Origin: Colwellia sp. E2M01
GTDB lineage: Bacteria > Pseudomonadota > Gammaproteobacteria > Enterobacterales > Alteromonadaceae
NCBI RefSeq assembly: GCF_018860585.1
Contig: NZ_JAHKPR010000016.1
Location: 82,248 to 146,247, forward strand
Reading direction: 5' to 3'
DNA: 64,000 nt
A model generated the notes under the pieces. It ran no database searches. It was not told the DNA's origin and was given only the letters and a program-made list of their open reading frames with translations. Shown in pieces: positions 26,645-36,174 of the stretch. The first letter of the stretch is position 1. The number at the start of each line of letters is the position of its first letter. A program made the translations under genes and the position numbers.

Positions 26645-27886
26645 TTAATGTCCTGAAAAAACTAATACCTGTATTGGCAATAATAAAGCCTGCAAACGCA
26701 AAATAATGGCATGCACAAGGCCTACTGTATCAACCATATGGTAATACAATGTATCTGCAGTACTGAGTGTTCCACTTTCAATTAACGCGTGATGGTAACT
26801 ATAGGCATTTGCTAAACAGCGAGTTCCTGGAATGATACCGTCAAGACCACCTTCATATAAAGGCACTAATTTAACCGTTAACGTTCCTGGCTTTGCTCTC
26901 TCTTGCAAGTCTAACAAGGTGTCTGTTGTTCGTACTTGGCCCGAAGAAATAACACTTTGTACAGTAGCGACTTTCATTGGAATAACGGTAAAAGGTTTAG
27001 ATAAACAGGTAATTTCAGCAAAAGTTCCTTCACTAATGACATTACCTGCTAATTGATTAAAACCGGCTTGAACAGCATCTTTTCCTGACGCATAACCAGT
27101 ACTTGGCACTATCATACCAGCAGAGCGAAACATTGGATTGACAAAGTCACCCTCTTGTAAAGCAAACTGTTGTAATTCACCATCAATGTGCGCGTAAATA
27201 GTACGCTTATTTTCATCAACGATAGCTTTGTCTAATCGCTTAACCGCAGCAGTTCTTTTAGCTGGTAAAACATTATCTATCATCGCTTGTGCTGAGGTTT
27301 GATTCGCTTTAGCTGATGCAACTGCAGCTTTGTTCATCGCGACTGTTTCAGCTAAACGTTGAACCTCGTTTTCACTGATAATGTTTTGACCTTTAGTTGA
27401 TAACGCTTTTTTGCGATCATACTCATTTTTAGCTCGTCTAAAGGCACTTTCCGCCTTTTCTACTCCACTAGCCGCCGCCGTAAGTTGTGCTTGTGCAGTA
27501 TAGAATTCAGATTCGACCTGTTGAACATTCGCTTTAGCTTCTTCAATAAGCGCTAATTGCGATTCGTCAAACATACTAAAAAGCGGCGTACCTGCTTTTA
27601 CTGTTTGACCGTTTTCTACAAACACGTGTTCAACTCTACCACTTTGCTCCGGCATGATAGACACCACTCTAAACATAGGTGATGCGTTACTAGTCGACGG
27701 GTGATAATAAAAAATTAAAGTAACAAGTGAAATAGATAAAATAGCGCAGGCAGAGATACCCCAACGTAATTCATACCACACGGTAAAGAAATTTATTTCT
27801 TTACCCCAGCTTTTTCCTTGACGGAATTTACGAAATAAATAATCAGGTAAAATGGTAATTAATGAGCAAAATATTACTTCAAACAT
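26645..27886 (-). CDS. HlyD-family membrane fusion protein (YiaV/YibH-like)
   Basis: The 413-residue protein has a membrane segment at about 46-64 (SACAILSISLVTLIFYY). The lipoyl half-motif MPEQSGRVEHVFVENGQTVKAGTPLF follows, then a helical hairpin (about 110-225) rich in Ala and Lys, and a beta-barrel part. The C-terminus is hydrophobic (MVDTVGLVHAIILRLQALLLPIQVLVF), which is unusual for HlyD proteins. It overlaps the upstream small membrane protein by one base. Pairing with a short membrane protein recalls the E. coli yiaW-yiaV and yibI-yibH pairs. The exported compound is unknown. Confidence 0.82.
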   Translation of the reverse strand: MFEVIFCSLITILPDYLFRKFRQGKSWGKEINFFTVWYELRWGISACAILSISLVTLIFYYHPSTSNASPMFRVVSIMPEQSGRVEHVFVENGQTVKAGTPLFSMFDESQLALIEEAKANVQQVESEFYTAQAQLTAAASGVEKAESAFRRAKNEYDRKKALSTKGQNIISENEVQRLAETVAMNKAAVASAKANQTSAQAMIDNVLPAKRTAAVKRLDKAIVDENKRTIYAHIDGELQQFALQEGDFVNPMFRSAGMIVPSTGYASGKDAVQAGFNQLAGNVISEGTFAEITCLSKPFTVIPMKVATVQSVISSGQVRTTDTLLDLQERAKPGTLTVKLVPLYEGGLDGIIPGTRCLANAYSYHHALIESGTLSTADTLYYHMVDTVGLVHAIILRLQALLLPIQVLVFSGH

Positions 27887-28350
27887 TAGTTATTCTCCTT
27901 GGTGATAACTGATGTATCGGTATGTTTTAATTCGCTATTGGTTACTTCGTTAGTGCTAGCAACATTATCTGATTTATTATCTGATTCATTACTTGTTGAA
28001 GTGGTCGGTTGTACGATAGAGCTACTCTTTTCACTATTAGCTAACACAGCTAAAGATTTCGCAATAGATCTCAAAGGGGTAAGAAAATCTGGTAGTTTTA
28101 CCACCGCAAGTATCAGTGCGGCAACCCATAAAGTACCGTTATGAGTAAATAAAGCTAACAGTGTTAATACTGTGATCAACTGTATTTGGGTATGGTCTTT
28201 GCCATGAGCAATATGATCTGGCACTGCATGTAATTTAAAATATAAAACACCAATAACTAAAACCAATAGCACCAAAACCACAAGCATTACTGTCATTAAA
28301 GGGTCACTATTTGCGCCCGCTAAATACCCAGGAACGTTTTCTACACTCAT
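27886..28350 (-). CDS. Small inner-membrane protein, partner of the HlyD protein
   Basis: I do not recognise a named family. The 154-residue protein has one membrane segment at about 18-38 (VMLVVLVLLVLVIGVLYF). Two more follow at about 56-90, separated by HNG. A hydrophilic Ser/Thr/Asn/Glu-rich tail runs from about 100 to the end. Its stop overlaps the start of the HlyD gene (TAATG), so expression is coupled. It probably anchors or gates the HlyD partner; this is inference from position. Confidence 0.7.
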   Translation of the reverse strand: MSVENVPGYLAGANSDPLMTVMLVVLVLLVLVIGVLYFKLHAVPDHIAHGKDHTQIQLITVLTLLALFTHNGTLWVAALILAVVKLPDFLTPLRSIAKSLAVLANSEKSSSIVQPTTSTSNESDNKSDNVASTNEVTNSELKHTDTSVITKENN

Positions 28351-28491
28351 TATAAAAATCTCTTATTCTTATTGAATTGACTGATTAACATTTAAGTCTT
28401 ACCAACACTTCTGTGAGCTTATTCGACTCAAATAACAACTAAAACTTATCTTAAATTAAAAAAAGATAAGTTAAATAAATCAAGTTGAAGA

Positions 28492-30384
28492 TTACACTTC
28501 TAGCTGTACTTCATCACCTTTGCTTTGTAGCCATATTTTTCTATCGGGACTACGTTTTTTCGATAATAACATGTCCATTAATTCCATAGTTTCGCTATGA
28601 TCATCAACCGTTAGTTGCACTAAACGACGAGTGTTTGGATCCATTGTCGTTTCACGCAGTTGTAATGGATTCATCTCACCTAGACCCTTGAAACGTTGTA
28701 CGTTAACTTTACCGCGCTTTTTCTCAGCTTCAATACGATCTAATATCGCATCTTTTTCTGCCTCATCTAATGCGTAATAAACTTCTTTTCCAATATCAAT
28801 ACGATATAACGGCGGCATTGCTACATAAATGTGACCTGCTTCAACTAGAGGTAAAAAGTGTTGTGTGAATAAAGCACACAACAAGGTGGCAATATGTAAT
28901 CCGTCGGAATCAGCATCCGCTAAAATACAAATTTTACCATAACGTAATTCTGATAAATCGGCACTGTCAGGGTCAATACCTAGTGCGACAGAAATATCAT
29001 GTACCTCTTGGGAAGCGAGGATTTGTCCTGAGTCAACTTCCCAAGTATTAAGAATTTTACCGCGTAGTGGCATAATCGCTTGAAATTCTCGATCTCTTGC
29101 TTGCTTTGCACTACCGCCAGCAGAGTCACCTTCTACTAAAAACAATTCTGTGCGAGCTAAATCTTGACTACCACAATCGGTTAATTTTCCTGGCAATGCC
29201 GGCCCTTGGGTAATTTTTTTACGCACGACTTTTTTGCTGGCTCGCATACGTTTTTGTGCATTATTAATACAAAAATCAGCTAGCGCTTCAGCTTTGTCTG
29301 TGTGCTCGTTTAACCAAAGACTAAACGCGTCTTTAACAACACCTGCAACAAAAGCAGCACATTGACGCGAGGATAAACGTTCTTTAGTTTGTCCGGCAAA
29401 TTGTGGATCTTGCATTTTAATCGATAAGATATAGCTACATCTATCCCAAATATCATCTGGTGTTAGTTTAACGCCACGAGGGATCAGGTTGCGAAATTCA
29501 CAAAACTCCCGCATCGACTCAAGTAAGCCTTGGCGTAAACCATTAACATGAGTACCACCTGCAATAGTAGGAATTAAGTTTACATAGCTTTCGCCAATAC
29601 TATCGCCACCTTCAGGTAACCAAGTTACCGCCCAATCTGCGGCTTCAAGTTGTGAGGAAAAACTACCAACAAAAGGATTTTCAGGTAGCGAAACATAATC
29701 TTTTACTGAGTCTTTTAAGTAGTCGGTAAGTCCGTCTTCGTAACACCATTGATATTTTTTATCTTCATTTTTATCATGAAATTTAATCGTTAAACCTGGA
29801 CATAAAACCGCTTTGGCTTTAAGTAAGTGAGTAAGGTGTCTAATTGAAAACTTAGCGGTATCAAAATAACTAGCATCAGGCCAAAACTTAACACTCGTAC
29901 CAGTATTGCGTTTTCCTACTGTGCCGGTTTCTCGTAATTCTTCAACTTTATCACCATTTTCAAAAGCCATTTCATAGACTTTACTGTCACGTCTAACGGT
30001 AACATCAACACGTGTTGATAAAGCGTTAACGACCGAAATACCAACACCGTGCAAACCACCTGAAAATTGATAGTTTTTATTGGAAAACTTACCGCCGGCA
30101 TGTAGTTTACAAAAGATAAGTTCAACACCTGATACGCCTTCTTCAGGATGAATATCTGTTGGCATACCCCGACCGTCATCAATAATTTCAAGTGACTGAT
30201 CTTTATCTAAAATAACTTGAATATTTTGTGCGTACCCAGCCAGCGCTTCATCAACGGAGTTATCAATAACTTCTTGACCCAAGTGGTTTGGACGAGTGGT
30301 GTCTGTGTACATACCAGGGCGTCGGCGCACTGGCTCTAAGCCACTAAGTACTTCAATGGAGTCGGAGTTGTATTGATCTGTCAT
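28492..30384 (-). CDS. parE: DNA topoisomerase IV subunit B
   Basis: ParE is the ATPase half of topoisomerase IV. The 630-residue protein has the GHKL ATP site (EVIDNSVDEALAGYA; DDGRGMPTDIHPEEGVSGVELIF; SGGLHGVGISVVNALS). The TOPRIM domain carries ELFLVEGDSAGGSAKQARDREFQAIMPLRGKILN and DADSDGLHIATLL. The C-terminus has RFKGLGEMNP..LRETTMDP. Length matches E. coli ParE (630) and is far shorter than GyrB (about 800). It is followed by a 62-base gap from yqiA on the upstream side, the conserved order nudF-yqiB-cpdA-yqiA-parE. Confidence 0.98.
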   Translation of the reverse strand: MTDQYNSDSIEVLSGLEPVRRRPGMYTDTTRPNHLGQEVIDNSVDEALAGYAQNIQVILDKDQSLEIIDDGRGMPTDIHPEEGVSGVELIFCKLHAGGKFSNKNYQFSGGLHGVGISVVNALSTRVDVTVRRDSKVYEMAFENGDKVEELRETGTVGKRNTGTSVKFWPDASYFDTAKFSIRHLTHLLKAKAVLCPGLTIKFHDKNEDKKYQWCYEDGLTDYLKDSVKDYVSLPENPFVGSFSSQLEAADWAVTWLPEGGDSIGESYVNLIPTIAGGTHVNGLRQGLLESMREFCEFRNLIPRGVKLTPDDIWDRCSYILSIKMQDPQFAGQTKERLSSRQCAAFVAGVVKDAFSLWLNEHTDKAEALADFCINNAQKRMRASKKVVRKKITQGPALPGKLTDCGSQDLARTELFLVEGDSAGGSAKQARDREFQAIMPLRGKILNTWEVDSGQILASQEVHDISVALGIDPDSADLSELRYGKICILADADSDGLHIATLLCALFTQHFLPLVEAGHIYVAMPPLYRIDIGKEVYYALDEAEKDAILDRIEAEKKRGKVNVQRFKGLGEMNPLQLRETTMDPNTRRLVQLTVDDHSETMELMDMLLSKKRSPDRKIWLQSKGDEVQLEV

Positions 30385-30446
30385 TTAAAACTCTATGTAT
30401 AGTTATTGTAAGTTATGAGCTAACGGTTGTTAGAAACATTCTTGAT

Positions 30447-31076
30447 TTAGCATGCATCCAATTGAAAAAATTGGCAAATACTTGGTAGGCAATGTTCAAA
30501 GTTTACAAAGCTATGATCGCCCCCCGCTTGTACTATTAATCGACAATGTTGATATTTTTCTTCTGCTTGTCGGTAATTTAACACTTCATCACCTGTTTGT
30601 AACATAACTAGGTAATTATTTTTTTGTTTACTATCTATTGTTGGTGCACTTTGTTCAAGTAATTTCAGTTGTTGAATATGATCTTCAGTGACTTGGTAAA
30701 CTTCTTCGGTGTAAGGATTAACTTGCTCACCCAAATAGTCGTGCAATAACTCATAAGGTTTTACCGCTGGGTTCACTAACACAGCTAAACAATTATATTT
30801 TTCTGATAAATAACTAGCAAAGTAACCACCCAATGAAGAGCCGATGAAATACCATTGTGAAGTCTCTGTATTAGCAACACTTGAGTCTGTTGTGTTTAAT
30901 TGTTCGCTAATAATAGTTTCTAATTGGAGAATAGCTGCATCAGGACTAGAAGCTAATTGCGGACAGTAAAAGCCAACCTCAGGAAAGTGTTTTTTAATGT
31001 ATTGTCGTGTTTGCTCAGCTTTAGCTGATAAAGGTGAAGAGTTAAAACCATGAATGTGCAGAATGTTTTTTTTCAT
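30447..31076 (-). CDS. yqiA: YqiA/YcfP-family alpha/beta hydrolase (esterase)
   Basis: The 209-residue protein begins with ILHIHGFNSSPLSAKAEQTRQYI. It has the nucleophile elbow GSSLGGYFASYL and a late GDHSFVNFEH supplying the catalytic histidine. This is the YqiA family of small esterases. The setting between cpdA and parE is the same as in E. coli. A gap of 87 bases separates it from cpdA upstream. The natural substrate is not known for the family. Confidence 0.93.
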   Translation of the reverse strand: MKKNILHIHGFNSSPLSAKAEQTRQYIKKHFPEVGFYCPQLASSPDAAILQLETIISEQLNTTDSSVANTETSQWYFIGSSLGGYFASYLSEKYNCLAVLVNPAVKPYELLHDYLGEQVNPYTEEVYQVTEDHIQQLKLLEQSAPTIDSKQKNNYLVMLQTGDEVLNYRQAEEKYQHCRLIVQAGGDHSFVNFEHCLPSICQFFQLDAC

Positions 31077-31163
31077 TTTAGTTTTTTTATTTTAATTCTT
31101 TAATTTATTCCAATAACAATAACCAAATTTGTTAGTAATACTCGCTTTAGCATTAGCTTTACA

Positions 31164-31988
31164 TCAGCAATTAACAACATCACTATGCAGATTACCGTCA
31201 GCGTTTAACGTAAAAATACGATACGCAGGTCCATCATCTAATACGCCAACACCTGCAACATTGGGATCAAATTGCATTGAGGTGGCAGGGCAAGTATATA
31301 CAGTAACTAGAGACTTATGCTCGACTGTGTTTTGCGCTTGTTTACTGTTGTTAATTCCTGGCGTTACCGACACAGATAATTCCATAGCGCCATGAACATG
31401 ACCGCAGGCAATCGCTTTAATATTATTGAAACGATGCACAGTCTGCCAAAAATCAGCTTTATTTTGCAAGCCATGTTTATCAATAAAATATCCTACATCA
31501 ATTGGATGGTGGTGCATTAACAAAAATTGATATTTATCTTGCTCTATGGTGCTTTGCAAGCTCGTTAATGCTTGGCCGCTAACCAAACCTGCAGGCGTGT
31601 CACTTTTACTATCAAGTAACTGAATTTGCCACTTTTCAGTAGTAATCACTTTGTCTGCGATAAAAGGAGATTGAGCAAAGTATTTATCTAGCAAGCCTGG
31701 CTCATCATGATTACCCGCTAAGTAATAGATTGGGATTATAACGCCACAAGCATGCACACAATCGACAAAGTTTTGATATGACTGCTCGCTATGATCTTGA
31801 GTTAAATCACCAGTAAAAATAATGGCGTGTATTTGTGGGTTATCAACAATACTCAACAACACCTTTTTCAAGTTATTGAAAACATGGTGACCGTGATGCA
31901 AACCATCTAATGACGCAAACAAATGGCTATCTGTTATCTGTGCTAAAACTAAAGGGTTATGAGGTAACATATTTTCCATAAAGTTCAC
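31164..31988 (-). CDS. cpdA: 3',5'-cyclic AMP phosphodiesterase
   Basis: CpdA hydrolyses cAMP and so tunes CRP-dependent regulation. The 274-residue protein shows the metallophosphoesterase motifs in order: ITDSHLF, FTGDLTQDHS, YLAGNHDEP, LLMHHHPID and ACGHVHGAME. Length matches E. coli CpdA (275). It lies in the conserved nudF-yqiB-cpdA-yqiA-parE block. An in-frame ATG three codons after the chosen start is an alternative. Confidence 0.95.
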   Translation of the reverse strand: MNFMENMLPHNPLVLAQITDSHLFASLDGLHHGHHVFNNLKKVLLSIVDNPQIHAIIFTGDLTQDHSEQSYQNFVDCVHACGVIIPIYYLAGNHDEPGLLDKYFAQSPFIADKVITTEKWQIQLLDSKSDTPAGLVSGQALTSLQSTIEQDKYQFLLMHHHPIDVGYFIDKHGLQNKADFWQTVHRFNNIKAIACGHVHGAMELSVSVTPGINNSKQAQNTVEHKSLVTVYTCPATSMQFDPNVAGVGVLDDGPAYRIFTLNADGNLHSDVVNC

Positions 31989-32032
31989 TCGCTGTGTATA
32001 GAGGTACCGATTATTTATCTGTTAATAATTGA

Positions 32033-32533
32033 TTATGACGGCAGCTTTATGTTGACTTGACCTAACTGTAAACATAAATGTAACCATTCATTGAGGAATT
32101 GATTGGTTTGTTGTTTTTCATCTTGTTGATGCATTTGACTATTAGGGTAGCCATAACGTGGTTTAACTTGTCTAATATCTTGAGTTGCGAGTACTTCGGC
32201 CATACGCGCATCATGGTACAAACGTATACTCATACGTGGATGTAGACCATTAGCAACGACTTTTGGAATATTATCCAGTGACAACTTTAAGCTTTCTTGT
32301 TCAAAACTTATCACCGACGTATAACGAGTAACTTCTTTTATCGTGACCGTATAAGATAAAAAATCACTAATAAAAAATTGTCGAGTTTCTCCCGCAGCTT
32401 TATTATTCGCCAATACTTTTAGTAATAACATATAGTTATTGGCACACAAGGTCATCAAACTAACTAAATTAGGACGATAGTTAGTTTGATACTTTTGTTT
32501 TGTAGGTAATGCGCGATTCGGAAAAAAACTCAT
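32033..32533 (-). CDS. yqiB: YqiB family protein (DUF1249)
   Basis: The 166-residue protein has DUF1249 features: YRPNLVSLMTLCANNYMLLLKVL, an arginine-rich MSIRLYHDARMAEVLATQDIR, and RYGYPNSQMHQQDEKQQTNQFLNEWLHLCLQLG. The family function is unknown. The position between nudF and cpdA is conserved in gammaproteobacteria. Coordinates and start (MSFFPNRALPTK) fit the usual length of about 140-150 residues with a slightly longer N-terminus. Confidence 0.92.
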   Translation of the reverse strand: MSFFPNRALPTKQKYQTNYRPNLVSLMTLCANNYMLLLKVLANNKAAGETRQFFISDFLSYTVTIKEVTRYTSVISFEQESLKLSLDNIPKVVANGLHPRMSIRLYHDARMAEVLATQDIRQVKPRYGYPNSQMHQQDEKQQTNQFLNEWLHLCLQLGQVNIKLPS

Positions 32534-32571
32534 TTATTATTTATCTTTAAAACCTATATTTTCAACCAGCG

Positions 32572-32612
32572 TTAGTTATTTAATTATTTATTTAGTTATT
32601 TAGTTATTTAGT
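32572..32612 (+). repeat. Octamer repeat overlapping the nudF stop
   Basis: About five imperfect copies of TTAGTTAT run head to tail from the yqiB-nudF spacer into the last codons of nudF. The TAA stop of nudF comes from one unit, so slippage here could change the NudF C-terminus. Confidence 0.7.
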
Positions 32613-33248
32613 CGTCAATGATGCATAATTCATTGCTAGCCATTGTAACCCGATAATAGTTGCGGCGTTAGTAATTTTCCCTTGAGCCAATAAATTTAAC
32701 GCCTGACTGCGGCTAACAAGGTGCAATATAATATCTTCATTTTCTTCAGGTAAACCATATACAGCACCATTTTCAACTGTACTACTATCAAAATGTGCCA
32801 AGTAAAGATGAATGCGTTCACTTATACCACCAGGGCTAGACAAGTATTGCATAATAGGCACTAAATCATTTGCACAAAGTGTTATATTAGCTTCTTCTTT
32901 AGCTTCTCGAATAGCTACTTCTATAGGGCTTTCGTTTTCATCAAACATACCCGCAATAAATTCTAATAACCATGGACTATCTTTACCGTTGAGTGCCCCA
33001 ACCCTAAACTGTTCAATTAGAAGTACTTTGTCTTTTTGTACATCATATGGCACCACCACCACAGCGTCACCACGCTCAAAGACTTCCCTAGTGAATTTTT
33101 CACTAACTTCTCCTGAATACAGTTGGTGCTGTAACTCATATTCATTTATTTTAAAAAAGCCTTGATATTTTGTTACAAGTGAGTGAACGGAAACATCTTT
33201 GTGACCATACTTTTGTATGTTTAAAAGAGTATTTTTTTTAGTTTGCAT
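32604..33248 (-). CDS. nudF: ADP-ribose pyrophosphatase (NUDIX)
   Basis: The enzyme splits ADP-ribose into AMP and ribose-5-phosphate. The 214-residue protein has the NUDIX box GMFDENESPIEVAIREAKEEANI (about 108-130), in which the usual Gly before the last hydrophobic residue is Asn. Also present are the family's LIEQFRVGAL and YLSSPGGISERIHLYLA. An AAGGA precedes the ATG at good spacing. It is first in the nudF-yqiB-cpdA-yqiA-parE block and diverges from tolC, as in E. coli. Confidence 0.95.
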   Translation of the reverse strand: MQTKKNTLLNIQKYGHKDVSVHSLVTKYQGFFKINEYELQHQLYSGEVSEKFTREVFERGDAVVVVPYDVQKDKVLLIEQFRVGALNGKDSPWLLEFIAGMFDENESPIEVAIREAKEEANITLCANDLVPIMQYLSSPGGISERIHLYLAHFDSSTVENGAVYGLPEENEDIILHLVSRSQALNLLAQGKITNAATIIGLQWLAMNYASLTTK

Positions 33249-33307
33249 CTCTTATCCTTTTTTTTAAAAAATTTGTTACACTAAATGACTGATATTTTAT
33301 TTGGTTA

Positions 33308-33336
33308 TTGACAAAATCCCTGTAGGATACATCCTA
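33308..33336 (+). promoter_or_regulatory. Candidate operator and -35 box between nudF and tolC
   Basis: A consensus TTGACA (33308-33313) is followed by the palindrome TAGGAT-AC-ATCCTA (33323-33336) at the place where a -10 box would be expected. A protein bound there could block tolC transcription. No good -10 box is visible, so the promoter itself is uncertain. Confidence 0.35.
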
Positions 33337-33393
33337 TCAAATAATATCAACATATAGATAATAAGAGTAATACAGCTAAGGAATTTCTTACTC

Positions 33394-34746
33394 ATGAAGA
33401 AAAAATTCAGCACGCTCATCATTGCACTAACAACCGTGATGAGCAGTACACAAGTTCAAGCAGATGATCTTTTAACAGTTTATCAACAAGCACTATTAAA
33501 TGATCCTACAATACTTATCTCTCAAGCACAGTATATGAGTGTTAAAGAAAATATTGAGCAAGTACGTTCAACATTATTACCACAGATCAACCTAACCGGT
33601 GGCTATACTATAGGTGAGCAAGATTCTTATTCGGCATTGACTAATACTATAACCAATAGTGAATACACAAGTTTAACTTATGGCGGTAATCTCAATATGC
33701 AGATTTATCACCACGATAGTTGGTTGAGTTTAAATAACGCTAAAAAAGCAGCCCACCAAAGTGATTTACAATACCAAGTATCGAAACAAGATTTAATTAC
33801 TCGTGTTACGCAGGTGTATTTTAATTTACTCAGCTCTAAAGACGATTTAGTTTTTGCTAATGCCGAGAAAAAAGCCATTGAGCGACAATTAGAGCAAACC
33901 AAGCAACGATTTTCTGTGGGTTTAACAGCCATTACTGATGTTTATGAAGCGCAAGCTCAATATGATAATGCTGTTACCGAAGCCATTCGCGCCGAAAATG
34001 CAATTTTACAAGCTGAAGAAGCGGTACGTTTAATTACTAATGTTTACCCTAAAAATGTAAGCGTTTTAAATACCGACCGCTTTAGTACGAGTAAACCAGT
34101 CCCTAGCAGCGCCGATGAATGGCAAACTACCGCTGAAGCAAAAAATTTAGATTTAATTACCGCTAAAGTTGGGATTGATATTGCACAAGATCAAATCAGT
34201 ATTGCGCGTGCAGGCCATTACCCTACTTTAGATTTTGCTGCTAACTACAATGCTGCCGATACAGACTCTGCATATAATAACCAACCAGAAATTAATGAAC
34301 CTAATGTTGATGGCTATTACCTCGGCGTAAACTTAAATATACCTATTTACTCTGGTGGTGCTATTCAAAGTTCAGTGCGCCAAGCCCAAAATAACTTTGT
34401 TATTGCCAGCCAAGAGCTGTCATTAACGCATCGTGAAGTTGTTCGTACTACACGTAATGCCTACAATACGGTTATTACTGCCATATCAGCAATTAAGGCG
34501 CTTGAGCAGTCAGTATTAAGTGCAACCAAATCGCTTGAAGCGACAGAAGCTGGCTTTGAGGTAGGTACGCGTACCATTGTTGATGTATTAGATAGTACAC
34601 GTAATTTATATGGTGTTAAACGTAATTTATCCTCAACACGCTATGCTTATATCCAAAACGTTTTATTATTAAAACGTGCCGCAGGTACAATTACTGATGA
34701 AGATATTACAGCAATAAACTCAGGTTTAGTGGCAGCAAATAACTAA
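33394..34746 (+). CDS. tolC: Outer-membrane efflux channel TolC
   Basis: The 450-residue precursor has a signal peptide (MKKKFSTLIIALTTVMSSTQVQA). The mature part begins DDLLTVYQQALLNDP, as in TolC. Two homologous OEP repeats follow, with QRFSVGLTAITDVYEAQAQYDNA in the first and FEVGTRTIVDVLDSTRNLYGVKR in the second. TolC forms the trimeric exit duct for drug and haemolysin-type pumps. The setting opposite nudF is conserved. Both HlyD-type proteins in this window could use it. AAGGAA lies upstream of the ATG. Confidence 0.96.
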   Translation: MKKKFSTLIIALTTVMSSTQVQADDLLTVYQQALLNDPTILISQAQYMSVKENIEQVRSTLLPQINLTGGYTIGEQDSYSALTNTITNSEYTSLTYGGNLNMQIYHHDSWLSLNNAKKAAHQSDLQYQVSKQDLITRVTQVYFNLLSSKDDLVFANAEKKAIERQLEQTKQRFSVGLTAITDVYEAQAQYDNAVTEAIRAENAILQAEEAVRLITNVYPKNVSVLNTDRFSTSKPVPSSADEWQTTAEAKNLDLITAKVGIDIAQDQISIARAGHYPTLDFAANYNAADTDSAYNNQPEINEPNVDGYYLGVNLNIPIYSGGAIQSSVRQAQNNFVIASQELSLTHREVVRTTRNAYNTVITAISAIKALEQSVLSATKSLEATEAGFEVGTRTIVDVLDSTRNLYGVKRNLSSTRYAYIQNVLLLKRAAGTITDEDITAINSGLVAANN

Positions 34747-34802
34747 CATTCATAAAATTTTACCAACAAAGCCTATGTTAACTTAGCTGACATTATTGAT
34801 AT

Positions 34803-34840
34803 AAAAAAGCCGTAAACAACCTAATTGTTTACGGCTTTTT
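34803..34840. terminator. Bidirectional terminator after tolC
   Basis: AAAAAAGCCGTAAACAA (34803-34819) pairs with TTGTTTACGGCTTTTT (34825-34840) around a 5-base loop. It lies between the converging tolC and glycosyltransferase genes. Confidence 0.92.
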
Positions 34841-34893
34841 ATTGATAATTAATCTCAATATCACACTAGACAGAACACTTGAGCTATAAGTCA

Positions 34894-35988
34894 TTATTCC
34901 AATGTTTTTAAGAAGGTGGTTAATTCCATAGCTTCACGCTCAACAGAGTAAAATTCTTCAACACGTTGACGTCCTGAAATACCCATTTGAGCAAGTTTTT
35001 GCTGATCACTTAACAGTAACGCCATCTTAGCTTTTACTGCATCTAAATCATTTACAGGTACTACATAACCATCAATACCTTGACGAATAATTTCAGGCCA
35101 AGCACCAGCCTCACTAGCTAATACAGCTGCACCACTACTCATAGCTTCAAGTACAGTTAAGCCAAAGCCTTCATTTTTACTTAATGCAACAACCATAGAT
35201 AGACTACTAAATATTTTTGGAATATCCGTAAAATGTTGTTCACCCACAAAAACAATACGCTCAGACAATCCTGCCTTATTAATTTGACTACGCAATTGCT
35301 GTTCGTATTTCATATGTTTAGCTGCGGTACTACCAACAATGACCGCGGTATAATCAGGATAATCAGCTAATAGCGCAATACAGCTTTTTACAAAAAGATG
35401 AACACCTTTTTGCTCTCTAACACGGCCTAAGATGGCAATACCATGTTTGCCTTTTTTTTGTGTTACAGGTAATAAATCAAGTGCTTGCCAAGCCTGCTCT
35501 TTATTCGCAGCGCCTTTATATGTGTTGATATTAACACCATGATAAATAACTGTGCTAGGTGGAGTTTCAAGATAATTAGCTGAGGCATTACACATGGCGA
35601 TAACCGCATCCATTTTACTTGTTAACCAATAAGTAAATCGAGCACGCTTACGTTGTGCTGCAGAGCTAAAAACCAATTTTAGTTTAGCTCTAAAAAGGTA
35701 CTTTAATAATACCCCTTGAATCATTTCATCTACGCGTCTTGCATGAAAAATACGGTATTTACCATTGGAGAGGGGCTTCTGACACATTTTCACCACTTGC
35801 CAAAAGCTAATTGCTAGGTGAGTATCTGTTAAGTTGCTTTTTCCCATAACACGCAACGGAATCATCTCTTTCTGATAAGAGATTACTTGCAACATGCTTG
35901 AAGTTATACCTGAAAAGTTCCGTTTTGAATTTCCAACAATAAGCTCTATTTCTCTATTACTTATCTCTGGGCTTACCATTGTATCCAT
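34894..35988 (-). CDS. GT4-family glycosyltransferase
   Basis: The 364-residue protein shows a GT-B fold of family 4. The C-terminal half has GIAILGRVREQKGVHLFVKS, AVIVGSTAA, ERIVFVGEQHFTDIPKIFSSLSMVVALSKNEGFGLTVLEAMSSGAAVLAS and EIIRQGIDGYVVP. These are the EX7E donor-binding signature region. The ATG at 35988 is preferred over a TTG just before it. It resembles LPS-core transferases and diverges from lpxL at 36175, which supports a role in LPS assembly. Sugar and acceptor cannot be read from the sequence. Confidence 0.88.
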   Translation of the reverse strand: MDTMVSPEISNREIELIVGNSKRNFSGITSSMLQVISYQKEMIPLRVMGKSNLTDTHLAISFWQVVKMCQKPLSNGKYRIFHARRVDEMIQGVLLKYLFRAKLKLVFSSAAQRKRARFTYWLTSKMDAVIAMCNASANYLETPPSTVIYHGVNINTYKGAANKEQAWQALDLLPVTQKKGKHGIAILGRVREQKGVHLFVKSCIALLADYPDYTAVIVGSTAAKHMKYEQQLRSQINKAGLSERIVFVGEQHFTDIPKIFSSLSMVVALSKNEGFGLTVLEAMSSGAAVLASEAGAWPEIIRQGIDGYVVPVNDLDAVKAKMALLLSDQQKLAQMGISGRQRVEEFYSVEREAMELTTFLKTLE

Positions 35989-36174
35989 CAAAAATCTCTA
36001 AACACCAATTAATTGTCTACTTCTCGTTATTCTACTGCAAAATAGACCTAAGGTGGTAACTATCTATGAATTTGGCTTCGGAATAAATAACTTAATTGTG
36101 TAAAGTTAACTATCTTGGGTATAATCTTGGATATAATCAAGCCTAGTTAAAATATCGTTTTTCTGGAGAATGTA

